64,000 bases of DNA from Verrucomicrobium sp. BvORR034 (GTDB taxonomy: Bacteria > Verrucomicrobiota > Verrucomicrobiia > Verrucomicrobiales > Verrucomicrobiaceae), in the NCBI RefSeq assembly GCF_000739635.1, contig NZ_BATQ01000125.1, forward strand, positions 56,245-120,244. Direction: 5' to 3'. Under the pieces are notes generated by a model, which was not told the origin of the DNA, searched no databases, and worked only from the letters and a program-made list of their open reading frames with translations. Of this stretch, positions 8,548 to 17,477 are shown piece after piece. The stretch's first letter is position 1. Each line of letters opens with the position of its first letter. The translations under genes and the position numbers were made by a program.

Positions 8548-10644
8548 TCACCACTTGTACCCCAGCGACAGCCGCACCGTGCGACCAGCGCTCTGGTAGT
8601 AGCCGAAGCCATCGCTGCTGTACGTCGTTTCGTCAGCCACGTTGTCCACGTTCAGCGCCACCATCCACGGACCGCGCACATATCTGGCCACGAGATCCAC
8701 GCAAACAAGGCTGTCGTTCTTGGCGGTGTTGCTGGTGTCCTGGTAGCTGGAGCCGGTGTAGCGAACACCGCTGCCGAGCGTGAGCCCCTCAAGGACACCG
8801 TCGGCAAAGGAGTAAGTCACCCAGCCGGAGGCGGTCTTCTCCGGGGTCTGGCCGGGGGTTTTGCCTTCGTCGCCATCAGCGCTCTTGGTGATCTCAATAT
8901 CCATGAGCGTGACGCTGCCCAGCAAGGTGAGCTGATCGGTGAGGCCGATATTTCCCTCGAACTCGACGCCCTTGGAGGTCCACTCGCCATTGGCCTTCAT
9001 GTAGGCCTGGTTCCGGAGATCCGTAGTGAGCACGTTGTCCTGGGTGAGATGGAATGCGGAGAGAGTGAGACCACCGCGGAAGTCCTTGGGTGAGTACTTG
9101 AGGCCCACTTCGTACTGATTGCCCTCTGTGGGGTCAAAGGTGCTGCCCTGCGCATCTACCCCTGAGTTGGGGAAGAAGGAGGTGGAGTAGCTGGCATATG
9201 GGGCCAGACCGTTGTCCGCCAGGTACATGAGACCCAGGCGGTAGCTGAACGACTTGTCATCCTGGTCGTCCGAATAGCCTCCGCTGGTACGCTCGGCGCT
9301 CTCGGTGGCGACCCAGTCATGACGCAGACTGGCCACGCCCACCCAGTGGTCGCCCACCTTCACCTGATCCTGCGCATACACGCCAAACTGGCGGACCTTC
9401 TGCTCGAACTGGGAGACGAGCTCCGATGGCCGGGAGAACGGGGCGTCATACTGGGGGTCCAGCAAGTCCAGCGTGGGAGCCGGGCCATCATGCTGCACGG
9501 ACTTGGAGGTGGCGTAACCGTAGTCAAACCCGGCCAGCAGCGTTTGTTTGATCGAACCCTGCTCAATGCGCCACTCCAGCTGGTTGTCCAACGTCCAGGC
9601 GCGGTTCTGCACGCTGTAGCCAGAGGCCAGCAGGCTCAGTTCCGAGGGGGAAACGAGTTCATTGATCGAGAAGTACTTCGATGCCGAGTTGTAGTGGGAG
9701 TAGCGGGCGTTCTGGCGGAAGGTCAGGTTGTCTCCCAGCTTCTGCTCAAACTCGTAGCCGAGACGCCAGATTTCACTGAACTCCCGGTCCCAGCGGAGGT
9801 CATTGGTTCTCACCAGGCCCTGGGGTCCCATGAAATACTCCGGCACCTGGGCACTCTCCCAGCGCAGGTAGCTGCTGAGCAGAGTGAGGGTGGTGTCCTC
9901 AGTGGGTTTCCAGGTGAGGGAGGGCGCGATGAAGATGCGCTCGCTGTCAATCGTGTTGCCATTCGGGTCCTCTTCAGTGTTCCGGTAGAGGCTGAGTACG
10001 CGGTAAGAAAGCTCGTCATTCCCCAAGAGCACGTCTCCGAAATCGAGATTGCCCTCATAGGACTCGCCCGTACCGTACTCGAAGCCGACTTCGCCAGAGC
10101 GGGCGGCCTTGGGCTTCTTGCTCACGTTGTTGATGAGGCCGCCGGGGGTGGACTGGCCAAAGAGGACGGAGCTCGGCCCCTTGAGCAGCTCGATGCGCTC
10201 CAGACCAAAGGTCTCCACCATCTCGTAGTTGTAGAGGCGCATCCCATCCAGATACTGGCTGTTGAAGCTGTCGAAGCCCCGGATGTTGATCCACTCGTAG
10301 CCGCGCGGGTCGTAGCCGTAGGTATCGGTGGTGACGCCCGCGCTGTAGCGCAGCGCCTCGGAAGTCTGGCGGCTGCCGCGGAGCTGGATCATCTCCAGCG
10401 GCACCACAGAGATGGATTGCGGGGTCTCCAGCAGAGAGGTCCCCGTCTTTAGGGCGGCCGTGGGAAGCTCCGTCTTCAGGTCCACCACGGTGGATTCAGC
10501 CGCCGCGACTACCGTGACCTCATCCAGAACGGTGGTAGAGCCCGGGGCTGGACTAGTGCCGGCATCCTGCGCCTGCACACCTGAAGAAGCGAAAACTGAA
10601 CCCACAATGACGGGGACGACGATGATCTGGCGGAGAGAAGTCAT
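8548..10644 (-). CDS. TonB-dependent siderophore receptor
   Basis: 698 aa from ATG 10644, which gives a proper signal peptide (MTSLRQIIVVPVIVGSVFAS..VQAQ). Plug signatures follow: LLETPQSISVVPLEMI, SEALRYSAGVTTDTYGYDPR, INIRGFDSFNSQYLDGM, LLKGPSSVLFGQSTPGGLIN. The barrel follows and ends with LSLGYKW. The plug motifs are those of FhuA/FpvA-like ferric siderophore receptors. It is monocistronic and divergent from its promoter region 10645-10760, where a Fur-like box lies. The two receptors in this window share plug motifs but differ throughout the barrel, so they probably import different siderophores. Confidence 0.95.
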   Translation of the reverse strand: MTSLRQIIVVPVIVGSVFASSGVQAQDAGTSPAPGSTTVLDEVTVVAAAESTVVDLKTELPTAALKTGTSLLETPQSISVVPLEMIQLRGSRQTSEALRYSAGVTTDTYGYDPRGYEWINIRGFDSFNSQYLDGMRLYNYEMVETFGLERIELLKGPSSVLFGQSTPGGLINNVSKKPKAARSGEVGFEYGTGESYEGNLDFGDVLLGNDELSYRVLSLYRNTEEDPNGNTIDSERIFIAPSLTWKPTEDTTLTLLSSYLRWESAQVPEYFMGPQGLVRTNDLRWDREFSEIWRLGYEFEQKLGDNLTFRQNARYSHYNSASKYFSINELVSPSELSLLASGYSVQNRAWTLDNQLEWRIEQGSIKQTLLAGFDYGYATSKSVQHDGPAPTLDLLDPQYDAPFSRPSELVSQFEQKVRQFGVYAQDQVKVGDHWVGVASLRHDWVATESAERTSGGYSDDQDDKSFSYRLGLMYLADNGLAPYASYSTSFFPNSGVDAQGSTFDPTEGNQYEVGLKYSPKDFRGGLTLSAFHLTQDNVLTTDLRNQAYMKANGEWTSKGVEFEGNIGLTDQLTLLGSVTLMDIEITKSADGDEGKTPGQTPEKTASGWVTYSFADGVLEGLTLGSGVRYTGSSYQDTSNTAKNDSLVCVDLVARYVRGPWMVALNVDNVADETTYSSDGFGYYQSAGRTVRLSLGYKW

Positions 10645-10670
10645 AGAGAATCTGGAGTGTCCGCCAACAT

Positions 10671-10693
10671 TTGCTATTAAGACTGAGTTGCAA
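10671..10693 (-). promoter_or_regulatory. putative Fur box upstream of siderophore receptor
   Basis: On the minus strand this 23-bp stretch begins TTGCAACTC and ends AATAGCAA, with outer TTGC/GCAA symmetry. This resembles the GCAAntgAgaaTcAtTtGC type of Fur site. It lies 27-49 bp upstream of the receptor start codon at 10644, where a repressor would block transcription. Iron control of the receptor is an inference. Confidence 0.45.
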
Positions 10694-10824
10694 GAGCAAT
10701 AATCAAGCCTCCACTGGGAAGCGCCCCGACGGCGCTGGCCAAACCCACCCACCTCTGAAAGCACCTGCTTGGGAACCCGGGAGAGGACAGACCAATTGGA
10801 CGCGCAACAAAATCCCGTAAACCT

Positions 10825-10900
10825 TGGTGGAGATAAGGAGATTCGAACCCCTCACCTACTCATTGCGAATGAGATGCTCTACCAATTGAGTCGCATCACC
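10825..10900 (-). tRNA. degenerate tRNA-Ala(CGC), possible attachment-site scar
   Basis: Reading the minus strand gives a 76-nt cloverleaf with encoded CCA and anticodon loop TTCGCAA (anticodon CGC), nearly the same as the intact tRNA at 25429-25504. It is damaged: there is a T:T mismatch at acceptor pair 3:70, base 8 is C instead of the near-invariant T, and D-stem pair 10:25 is A:C. The T-arm and 3' acceptor half are the best preserved. The bases after CCA also resemble those after the intact copy (AAG, TTAC and GATTTTG in order). It may be a tRNA remnant left by an integrated element rather than a working gene. Confidence 0.6.
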
Positions 10901-11069
10901 ACTTCATCAGATGTGGTCCCTGCCCAAAAGAGACAGTGCCCAATTTTCATCCACCGCCTCAACCGGCAAACAACTCCTACTTCCAATTCACATTCTCAAG
11001 CCACCCGTCAACCAAGGCAGAGCGCCTCTTTTGTGGCAGCTTACTTTTGAAGAGTTATTTCCCACACTC

Positions 11070-11474
11070 TCATCCTGCCACCACCCTCTCAATGAGCTCC
11101 CTCAGGATGGATCGGTGACAGAGCTCTTCATTGGCACAATAGCACCCAATCGCAACTGCAGTCTGCTCGGCAAGCTTTCCGAGCAAAAGCAACGTCTGCC
11201 GCTTCTCCGTGTCCCCCAACATCTCCCGTTCATAGTGCGCCTTGAACTCGGGCCAGAGATCTGCCCACTCCTCCCCTTCCTTCTGGCGCTTCTTCATATC
11301 ACCCAGTAACTTCCGGCTGGGGGCAAGGAGAGGCATCCAGACGTCGAAGTAGTCCAGCTTTGCGTAGTCCGCCTTCACCACGCCCCGCGGCAGATACCTC
11401 ACCACACCGATGCGGAGCCCCTCTCCCCGCTTACGTTCACTGCCTGCCTGGTAGGTCTTGAGGTGAGGAGACAT
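11070..11474 (-). CDS. DUF488 family protein
   Basis: 134 aa from ATG 11474 (MSPHLKTYQAG); upstream in-frame sequence looks non-coding. Typical DUF488 features are present: GLRIGVVRYLPRGV near the N-terminus, YFDVWMPLLAPSRKLL, the WPEFKAHYEREM stretch, and a C-terminal VAIGCYCANEELCHRSILREL motif. The closely spaced cysteines before CHR/CHRxIL are the family hallmark. The function of the family is not established; some members occur in stress or DNA-related neighbourhoods. It stands alone, between the degenerate tRNA and the sensor-kinase cluster and divergent from the latter. Confidence 0.85.
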   Translation of the reverse strand: MSPHLKTYQAGSERKRGEGLRIGVVRYLPRGVVKADYAKLDYFDVWMPLLAPSRKLLGDMKKRQKEGEEWADLWPEFKAHYEREMLGDTEKRQTLLLLGKLAEQTAVAIGCYCANEELCHRSILRELIERVVAG

Positions 11475-11621
11475 GGCCGAGAGGGATGCTGGAAGATGTG
11501 TTCCACTGACGGATGCTCTTCTATCAAGTTGGGTGATCACACGCAAGCCAGCACTCCTCCCTGCAGGTGGATTTGACAAGGTCCGCGAGGCCCGCCTGCC
11601 CTTTTGACCCACCACCTGATC

Positions 11622-11636
11622 ATACTAACGTATAAT
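11622..11636 (+). promoter_or_regulatory. ATAC-N4-GTATAAT palindromic element, copy 1
   Basis: ATAC-TAAC-GTAT-AAT. The right half plus AAT spells TATAAT, a -10 hexamer, so the palindrome overlaps a core promoter. It is in the 416-bp gap upstream of the sensor kinase (start 11891), 258 bp before its start codon. The same element recurs at 14860, 15409 and, in triplicate, 15998-16042. Confidence 0.65.
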
Positions 11637-11890
11637 TGAGTCGCCGAACGAACGCGGGCAGGCTACGCTTCCCCGCAGTCAGCCGCCTCCAAGATCAATA
11701 GGCCGCCCGACGGTTGATCAAGGGAGCATCGTCAGGCATCCGTTTTCGACGCCAATGAACTCAACCTGCCCCCTTTGCCAATCCTCTTATTTCTCCGGCA
11801 CGCGCCTGAAATCGGGGCACCTGATTTGGTCCAAATGTAGCGACACCTCGTCAAGAGAAGGCGAAAACTCGAACACCGTCGAAGGTTAAG

Positions 11891-14218
11891 ATGAGCGCCT
11901 CTATCCAGCCCCCCGGCCTGCCTCCGCGCATCACGGACGCCCCTCCCTCTGAGCGCGAGTGCGCTGACCCACGTGCATTCCGCAACAGCGAGGCCTACCT
12001 CGCGGCTGCCCAAAAGCTCAGCCACACTGGCAGCTTCGGCTGGAAGATCCCCTCGGGTGACGTTTACTGGTCGGAGGAGACCTTTCGCATCTACGAATAC
12101 GCCCCGACGACGCGCCCTTCTCTCGAACTGATTTTGCAGCGTGTTCACCCTGATGACTTCGAGGGGGTGAGAAAAACGATCGAGCGCATCGTGCAGGATC
12201 GAAAGGATTTTGATTTCGAGTTCCGGTTGCTCATGCCGAGTGGAGCGGTCAAGCATCTTCGCGCCGTAGCGCATCCCGAGCCAGATGCAGATGGCGGGGT
12301 CGAGTTTGTCGGCGCGGTCATGGACGTCACGAAAGGAAAGGAGGCGGAAGAAGGCATCCGCCTCATCATCAATACCGTCCCGGCACAGATCTGGACGGCG
12401 GACGCTGACGGTCAGATCGACTTCATCAGCCAGCGCCTTTTGGACTACTTTGGAACGAGCTTTGAACAGGCTGGCCAGCAGGAGCCAGGACTTTATGCCC
12501 ACCCCGATGAAGCACCAGTTTTCCTAAACCTCTGGAGAACCAAGATTGCCGAAAAAAAACCGTTCGAATGGGAAATGCGGCTAAGAAGTTCCACCGGTGA
12601 GTACCGCTGGTTTTTGAGCCGGGCGTCGCCGCTCTTCGATCGGGGTGGAAACATCACCGGATGGTACGGGAACAATGTGGACATCCACGAACGGAAACTG
12701 GCGGATGAGAAGCTGCGCGAGAGCGAGGCCTATCTGACGGAAGCGCAGCGGCTGAGCGGGACTGGCAGCTTCGCCTGGAACCCTCACACTGCAGAGGTCC
12801 TCTACTGGTCACACGAATGCTACTTCATGCTGGGTTTCGATGAACGCGAAGGGATTCCGCCCTTTGAATCTTTCTTGGATCGCATTCATCCAGAGGATCG
12901 CCCTGGCATGGTGGGTCCTCTTGAAAAGGCTGTAGAGAACAGGACGGATTTCAACCACTCCTATCGCGTCATCCTCCCCAATGGCGAGATCAGGAATATC
13001 CAGGGCATAGGTCACCCGGTTCTCAACTCGTCGGGCGAACTCGTGAAGTTCGTGGGCAGCGTGATCGACAACACTGAGCGCAATCGATCCCAGGCCGCGC
13101 TCCGGTTGAGCGAGGAGAGATTTCGACTCATTGTCGAAAACATTCCGGGGCTGCTCTGCACCCATACTGCGGAGGGCGCACTCGAGTTCGCCAACCAACG
13201 ACTCCTTGACTATACCGGAAGAACTCAGGCGGCCATCCAGCACTGGGACTGGGTTTCACTCATTCATCCCGACGATCTTCCGGAGACACTCCGGCTTTGG
13301 GCCCACTCGTGTGCAACGGGAGATCCTTACTCTGTTGAGCATCGCACCCGTGGTGCCGACGGCGTCTATCGTTGGTTTCACGTCTGCGGACTGCCGCTTC
13401 GTGCCGAGAGCGGTCGCATCGTTCGCTGGTACATCCTCCTGACTGCAATCGATGACCGGAAGAAATCGGAGGAGGCTCTCAACAAGGCACAGACGGAACT
13501 CGCGCACATCACCCGTCTCACCACCATGGGTGAATTGACAGCCTCAATCGCTCATGAGGTCAATCAACCTCTCGCCGCCGTGGTGAACAACGCCAACGCC
13601 TGCTTGAACCTCCTGCAGGGCAGCACTCCCGACCTCAGCGAGGCACGGGACGCGCTGACTGAAATCGTCGAGGATGCGGACCGTGCGGGCGCAGTCATCA
13701 CACGGATCCGGCAGATGGCAAAAAGATCGCCGCTTGAGAAGAGCCCCCTGGACGTGAGGTCAGTCATTGCCGACGTCCTGCTGCTGGCCCGCGGCGAGTC
13801 CGTTGCCCGCTCAGTCGCGATCCGCACGGAATTACCCGACGAACCCCTCCCCGTACTGGGAGATCGGGTGCAACTCCAGCAGGTGATGCTCAATCTCGTG
13901 ATCAACGCCATGGATGCGATGAAAGTCGTGGAGATTTCCAAACGATGCCTGCTGATTCGCGCTCAGCGTGAAAGTGGGCGGGGATACTACGAAGCGTGGA
14001 TCAGCGTTCATGATTTTGGAACAGGTTTCGCGCCGGACGACATGGACAGTCTTTTCAGAGCTTTCTACACCACCAAGCCACAAGGAATGGGAATGGGCTT
14101 GTCAATCAGCCGCTCGATCGTGGAGGCTCACGGCGGGCGATTGTGGGCAGAACGCAATGAGGATGACGGTGCCACCTTCACCTTCAACCTGCCGGGTACG
14201 GTCCAATCTCAGCCATGA
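11891..14218 (+). CDS. hybrid-free sensor histidine kinase with four PAS domains
   Basis: 775 aa, soluble, with no transmembrane segment or signal peptide. Four PAS/PAC units follow one another (about residues 33-152, 155-275, 281-402 and 405-525), each with FHPDD/HPEDR-type and WY/F..DI..RK endings. A HisKA domain follows with phospho-acceptor His555 in [15 protein letters not shown], then HATPase_c ([46 protein letters not shown]). The H-box VNQPL variant is typical of kinases paired with FixJ-type regulators. Its stop overlaps the start of such a regulator by 4 bp (ATGA), so the two form a cognate pair. The signal is unknown; cytosolic PAS arrays often bind redox cofactors or small ligands. 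Confidence 0.95.
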   Translation: MSASIQPPGLPPRITDAPPSERECADPRAFRNSEAYLAAAQKLSHTGSFGWKIPSGDVYWSEETFRIYEYAPTTRPSLELILQRVHPDDFEGVRKTIERIVQDRKDFDFEFRLLMPSGAVKHLRAVAHPEPDADGGVEFVGAVMDVTKGKEAEEGIRLIINTVPAQIWTADADGQIDFISQRLLDYFGTSFEQAGQQEPGLYAHPDEAPVFLNLWRTKIAEKKPFEWEMRLRSSTGEYRWFLSRASPLFDRGGNITGWYGNNVDIHERKLADEKLRESEAYLTEAQRLSGTGSFAWNPHTAEVLYWSHECYFMLGFDEREGIPPFESFLDRIHPEDRPGMVGPLEKAVENRTDFNHSYRVILPNGEIRNIQGIGHPVLNSSGELVKFVGSVIDNTERNRSQAALRLSEERFRLIVENIPGLLCTHTAEGALEFANQRLLDYTGRTQAAIQHWDWVSLIHPDDLPETLRLWAHSCATGDPYSVEHRTRGADGVYRWFHVCGLPLRAESGRIVRWYILLTAIDDRKKSEEALNKAQTELAHITRLTTMGELTASIAHEVNQPLAAVVNNANACLNLLQGSTPDLSEARDALTEIVEDADRAGAVITRIRQMAKRSPLEKSPLDVRSVIADVLLLARGESVARSVAIRTELPDEPLPVLGDRVQLQQVMLNLVINAMDAMKVVEISKRCLLIRAQRESGRGYYEAWISVHDFGTGFAPDDMDSLFRAFYTTKPQGMGMGLSISRSIVEAHGGRLWAERNEDDGATFTFNLPGTVQSQP

Positions 14219-14841
14219 CTCAAACCAGCGACTCAGAGCCAATCGTATTTGTGGTTGACGACGATGCTTCGGTTCGCCGTTCCACCGAGCGCCTCATTCG
14301 GTCCGCCGGATTGGAAGTCCAGACATTTGCCTCCGGCCGCGACTTCCTCAAGCATCCACGGCCGGAACGCCCCGCCTGCCTGGTTCTCGATGTCCGCATG
14401 CCGGGATTGAGCGGGATGGACCTTCAGCAGGAACTCGGGAATCTAGGGCTGGATATCCCCATCATCTTCGTCTCCGCGCATGGTGACATTCCGATGACTG
14501 TGCGCGCGATCAAGGCGGGCGCGGTGGAGTTCCTCCCTAAGCCTGTCCGCGGCAATGTACTGGTAGATGCGGTGCGTGAGGCCATTGAACGAGATCGCGC
14601 AGCGAGTGAGGAGAGATCCCTCACGGGTCAACTGCGCGCGCGATACGAGCAACTGACCCCACGCGAGCGGCAAGTGATGAGTCTGGTGGTTCAAGGCATG
14701 CTGAACAAACAAGTGGCCAACGAACTCGGCACGAGTGAGATCACGGTGAAAGTCCAGCGAGGGCGCGTGATGCAAAAAATGAAAGCGGAGTCTCTGGCCG
14801 ACTTGGTGAGGATCTCCGAGCGGTTGCGTTCTCTCACCTAG
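14215..14841 (+). CDS. FixJ/NarL-type response regulator (receiver + LuxR HTH)
   Basis: 208 aa. The N-terminal receiver has the acidic pocket D15-D17, phospho-acceptor Asp59 in VLDVRMPG and lysine in FLPKPV. The C-terminal LuxR-type HTH ([40 protein letters not shown]) binds DNA. Its start codon overlaps the kinase stop (ATGA), so the pair is translationally coupled. It is the only regulator in this cluster with a DNA-binding domain, so it is the best candidate to recognise the ATAC-N4-GTAT palindromes nearby, and through them to control itself, the accessory receivers and the downstream metabolic genes. Confidence 0.96.
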   Translation: MTQTSDSEPIVFVVDDDASVRRSTERLIRSAGLEVQTFASGRDFLKHPRPERPACLVLDVRMPGLSGMDLQQELGNLGLDIPIIFVSAHGDIPMTVRAIKAGAVEFLPKPVRGNVLVDAVREAIERDRAASEERSLTGQLRARYEQLTPRERQVMSLVVQGMLNKQVANELGTSEITVKVQRGRVMQKMKAESLADLVRISERLRSLT

Positions 14842-14859
14842 AGCGAGGTTCATGTATTC

Positions 14860-14874
14860 ATACGAAAGTATAAT
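14860..14874 (+). promoter_or_regulatory. ATAC-N4-GTATAAT palindromic element, copy 2
   Basis: ATAC-GAAA-GTAT-AAT. Its GTAT ends exactly 40 bp before the start codon of the next receiver gene (14911), the same distance as copy 3 to its gene. The overlapping TATAAT suggests an activator-dependent promoter. Confidence 0.7.
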
Positions 14875-14910
14875 GGAGAGATTCACCGTTGAACGGATAG
14901 TTGTATTAAA

Positions 14911-15309
14911 ATGAATTTGACCAATGAGGCGGACTGCCAATCGCCACTTATCTCCGTAGTCGATGATGATCCCTCGGTCAGAAACTCCGCCCGGCGGCTC
15001 CTCCGGAGCTCCGGCTTGCGGGCAGAGGCCTTCGCTTCGGGTGATGATTTTCTCCATTCTGAATTTGTCGGAAAAACCGACTGCCTGCTGCTTGATGTGT
15101 ACATGCCCGGAATGAACGGCCTGGAGTTGCAGCGCCGCCTCACGGCGATGGGCTGGCAGATACCGATTGTATTCCTCAGCGCCAAAGCCAGCGAGGACGA
15201 GGAACGCCAGGCATTGCAAGGTGGTGCCGTGGCATTTCTACACAAGCCAGCTCGTCAGGAAGCGCTGCTGCAGGCCATCCGGGCTGCGATCACCCCTGGT
15301 GCAGCTTGA
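14911..15309 (+). CDS. single-domain response regulator (FixJ-like receiver)
   Basis: 132 aa consisting of a receiver domain only: acidic cluster D18-D20, phospho-acceptor Asp62 in LLLDVYMPGMNGLELQ, Ser/Thr in FLSAKAS and lysine in AFLHKPA. There is no output domain, so it probably acts as a phosphate sink or a competitor for the upstream kinase. The sequence is closely related to the receivers encoded at 14215 and 15460, so the three probably arose by tandem duplication. It has its own ATAC-N4-GTATAAT promoter element 40 bp upstream. Confidence 0.93.
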   Translation: MNLTNEADCQSPLISVVDDDPSVRNSARRLLRSSGLRAEAFASGDDFLHSEFVGKTDCLLLDVYMPGMNGLELQRRLTAMGWQIPIVFLSAKASEDEERQALQGGAVAFLHKPARQEALLQAIRAAITPGAA

Positions 15310-15408
15310 GCGGCGTGCCGCGCGCCTGGAGGCGATCATTTCCCGCCGCAAGTGCGCGGCTCAGGTTCGCGGAGTCACTGCTACTCTTAGACAACGCAGG
15401 ACGTTCTC

Positions 15409-15423
15409 ATACCTAGGTATCAT
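15409..15423 (+). promoter_or_regulatory. ATAC-N4-GTATAAT palindromic element, copy 3
   Basis: ATAC-CTAG-GTAT-CAT, a fully symmetric 12-bp core. GTAT ends 40 bp before ATG 15460, the same spacing as copy 2, which supports choosing 15460 as the start of the next gene. Confidence 0.7.
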
Positions 15424-15459
15424 TGTGAGGTCCGTCCAATGGGTGTTCCGTTTTCATCT

Positions 15460-15957
15460 ATGAAAACGTCAGGACCCAACGAAGGCTCAGAGTCACTGAT
15501 CTCAATCGTGGACGATGAGCTGTCTATCCGCAGATCACTGAGCCGGCTGATGAGGTCTGCTGGCTACCAGACAAGAGAGTATGACTCCGCAGAAGCTTTC
15601 CTGACCTGGGGTTGGTGGGACGAAGCGGCATGTCTAATCCTCGATGTTCGCTTGCCCGCCATGAGCGGGCTGGAACTCCAACGCTACCTGGCAGATCAAC
15701 AACCCGGCCGACCGATAGTATTCATCTCCGGAAGGGCGAGCGAAAATGAGGACACCTGGGGAATGATGAAGGGCGCGATCGCTTTTCTAACCAAGCCGTT
15801 CAGCGAAGATTCGTTGCTGCAAGCCGTGCGCAAGGCAATTGCGCGTGGACAGACCGGCATCAACAAGACGCTGCCATTCAATACCCCCCCGCTCATAGAG
15901 CCTATTCAAAAAGGCGGGGCATTTCCAGGCTCTGGAAGAGGCAGGGGGAGCGAGTGA
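15460..15957 (+). CDS. single-domain response regulator (FixJ-like receiver) with tail
   Basis: 165 aa from ATG 15460; an earlier ATG at 15439 is possible but breaks the promoter-to-start spacing seen at the sister gene. The receiver shows IVDDE, LILDVRLPAMSGLELQ (phospho-acceptor Asp), FISGRAS and AFLTKPFS (lysine). The last ~40 residues are low-complexity Gly/Pro/Arg, with no DNA-binding domain. Like the preceding gene it may buffer or fine-tune phosphate flow from the PAS kinase. A 119-bp regulatory region with three palindromes separates it from the NmrA-type gene. Confidence 0.92.
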   Translation: MKTSGPNEGSESLISIVDDELSIRRSLSRLMRSAGYQTREYDSAEAFLTWGWWDEAACLILDVRLPAMSGLELQRYLADQQPGRPIVFISGRASENEDTWGMMKGAIAFLTKPFSEDSLLQAVRKAIARGQTGINKTLPFNTPPLIEPIQKGGAFPGSGRGRGSE

Positions 15958-15997
15958 ATCGAGATTCACAACCAGCACAAACCCCGTCCACCAACTA

Positions 15998-16042
15998 ATA
16001 CCAAAGTATAAGATACGGAGGTATAAGACACCTAGGTATAAT
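15998..16042 (+). promoter_or_regulatory. tandem array of three ATAC-N4-GTATAA elements, 15-bp period
   Basis: Three contiguous 15-bp units start at 15998, 16013 and 16028: ATAC-CAAA-GTAT-AAG, ATAC-GGAG-GTAT-AAG, ACAC-CTAG-GTAT-AAT. The last contains TATAAT. The array lies 65 bp before ATG 16107 (35 bp before the alternative GTG 16077) and is placed to control the whole 16107-23555 run. A 15-bp period puts successive sites about 1.4 helical turns apart, so sites 1 and 3, 30 bp apart, lie nearly on the same helix face. Confidence 0.75.
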
Positions 16043-16106
16043 TGATGAATGATCGCAAAACAATTAGTTTGCCTCCGTGAAAGAAAACCAACTTACACCT
16101 AAAAAC

Positions 16107-16871
16107 ATGAAAATAGTCGTCATCGGAGGCAGCGGGCTCATCGGCTCCAAAGTTGTGAAGACTCTTCTTCAGCAAGGTCACGAAGTCGTGGCCGCATCAC
16201 CCTCGACAGGTGTCAACACCATCACCGGCGAGGGACTGGCCGAAGCGCTCGCGGGCGCGCAGGTCGTCGTGGATGTTGCCAACGCACCGTCATGGGAGGA
16301 TCAGGCCGTCCTGGAGTTCTTCGAAACCTCGGGGCGCAACCTTCTCGCTGCAGAAGCGGCTGCGGGAGTCAAACATCACGTGGCGCTTTCGGTCGTCGGC
16401 ACTGAGCGCCTGCTCGCCAGCGGTTATTTCCGCGCAAAGATGGCTCAGGAAAACCTCATCAAAGCCTCACCCGTCCCCTACACCATCGTTCGCGCCACCC
16501 AGTTCTTCGAGTTTGTGGGAGGCATTGCCAAAGCTGCTACGGTGGGACAGACCGTGCGCCTTCCAGCAGCGTTGATGCAACCCATCGTCTCTGACGATGT
16601 CGCCTGTGCCGTCGCGGATGTCGCCCTTGAAAATCCCCTGGATGGCATGGTTGAGGTGGCCGGTCCCGAGCCCATCCGTCAGGATGCTCTGGTCCGAGAA
16701 TACCTCGATGCTACCGATGACCCACGAGTCGTCATCACTGATCCCACTGCGCTCTATTGGGGCATCCTGTTGAATGACCGCAGCCTGACTCCGGCAAGCG
16801 AAGCACGCCTCGGTCAGACACGTTTCTCGGACTGGCTGGATCAGTCCGGGACGCAAGCTGTCGCACACTGA
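16107..16871 (+). CDS. NmrA-like NAD(P)-binding SDR protein
   Basis: 254 aa from ATG 16107; GTG 16077 is an alternative start that adds ten residues. The N-terminal glycine motif GGSGLIGSKVV binds NAD(P). The atypical-SDR core continues through VVVDVANAPSW, HHVALSVVG and the ATQFFEFV region. The YxxxK of classical SDRs is replaced by YFRAK within GTERLLASGYFRAKMAQE. Such proteins include quinone oxidoreductase-like (QOR2/YtfG) and redox-sensing members. It is the first gene after the triple regulatory array and probably heads an operon. Confidence 0.85.
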   Translation: MKIVVIGGSGLIGSKVVKTLLQQGHEVVAASPSTGVNTITGEGLAEALAGAQVVVDVANAPSWEDQAVLEFFETSGRNLLAAEAAAGVKHHVALSVVGTERLLASGYFRAKMAQENLIKASPVPYTIVRATQFFEFVGGIAKAATVGQTVRLPAALMQPIVSDDVACAVADVALENPLDGMVEVAGPEPIRQDALVREYLDATDDPRVVITDPTALYWGILLNDRSLTPASEARLGQTRFSDWLDQSGTQAVAH

Positions 16872-16980
16872 CATCCAGTCGCCCACCACACTTCCCCACC
16901 GTTCATGCGCCTGCGCGACGGATCCATCACCCTTTGCGGATGGTGGATGGGAAACACGTCATCAAAGAAAGAAGGAAATC

Positions 16981-17418
16981 ATGAATACCAAATCATCTTC
17001 CCAAAATCCACCCACCGGCAGGAAGATCTTTCCGAGCCTCATCATCTCTCTTCTGCTGTCCGCGGTCATTGGCGCGTCAGCAGCAGAGCCTGTCCAGGTC
17101 ACCGAATTGCTGACGAAGGCTCTCGCCAATGTCCCGGGCAAGGAGGTGACGATGATCACGGTGCACTATGCTCCGGGCGCCGCGGACCCTGTCCATCGCC
17201 ACAACGCGAGCGCCTTTGTCTACGTGCTCGAAGGCACCATCGAGATGCAGATGAAAGGTGACGAGAAGGTGACGCTCAAGCCCGGGCAGGCCTTCTATGA
17301 AGCGCCCGATGGCGTCCATCTTGTCGGACGCAACGCGAGCAACACGGAACACGCAAAGTTCCTGGTCTTCCTCGTCAAAGAAGAGGGCGCACCTGTTCTC
17401 GTCCCAGCCTCGCATTGA
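16981..17418 (+). CDS. exported cupin-domain protein
   Basis: 145 aa with a signal peptide (basic N-terminus, hydrophobic IFPSLIISLLLSAVIGASAAEP), so periplasmic. A single cupin barrel shows motif 1 as DPVHRHNASAFVYVLEG (metal-binding His, His, Glu) and motif 2 as PGQAFYEAPDGVHLVGRNAS. Small secreted cupins often act on or bind quinones or oxidised small molecules, but the substrate cannot be told. It sits 109 bp after the NmrA gene and 59 bp before the hydrolase on the same strand. Confidence 0.85.
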   Translation: MNTKSSSQNPPTGRKIFPSLIISLLLSAVIGASAAEPVQVTELLTKALANVPGKEVTMITVHYAPGAADPVHRHNASAFVYVLEGTIEMQMKGDEKVTLKPGQAFYEAPDGVHLVGRNASNTEHAKFLVFLVKEEGAPVLVPASH

Positions 17419-17477
17419 CCCGTCCCAGGCCTCTGCCGCGCGAAAGTTAACACCAAAACAAAACACTCAATGTTCCT

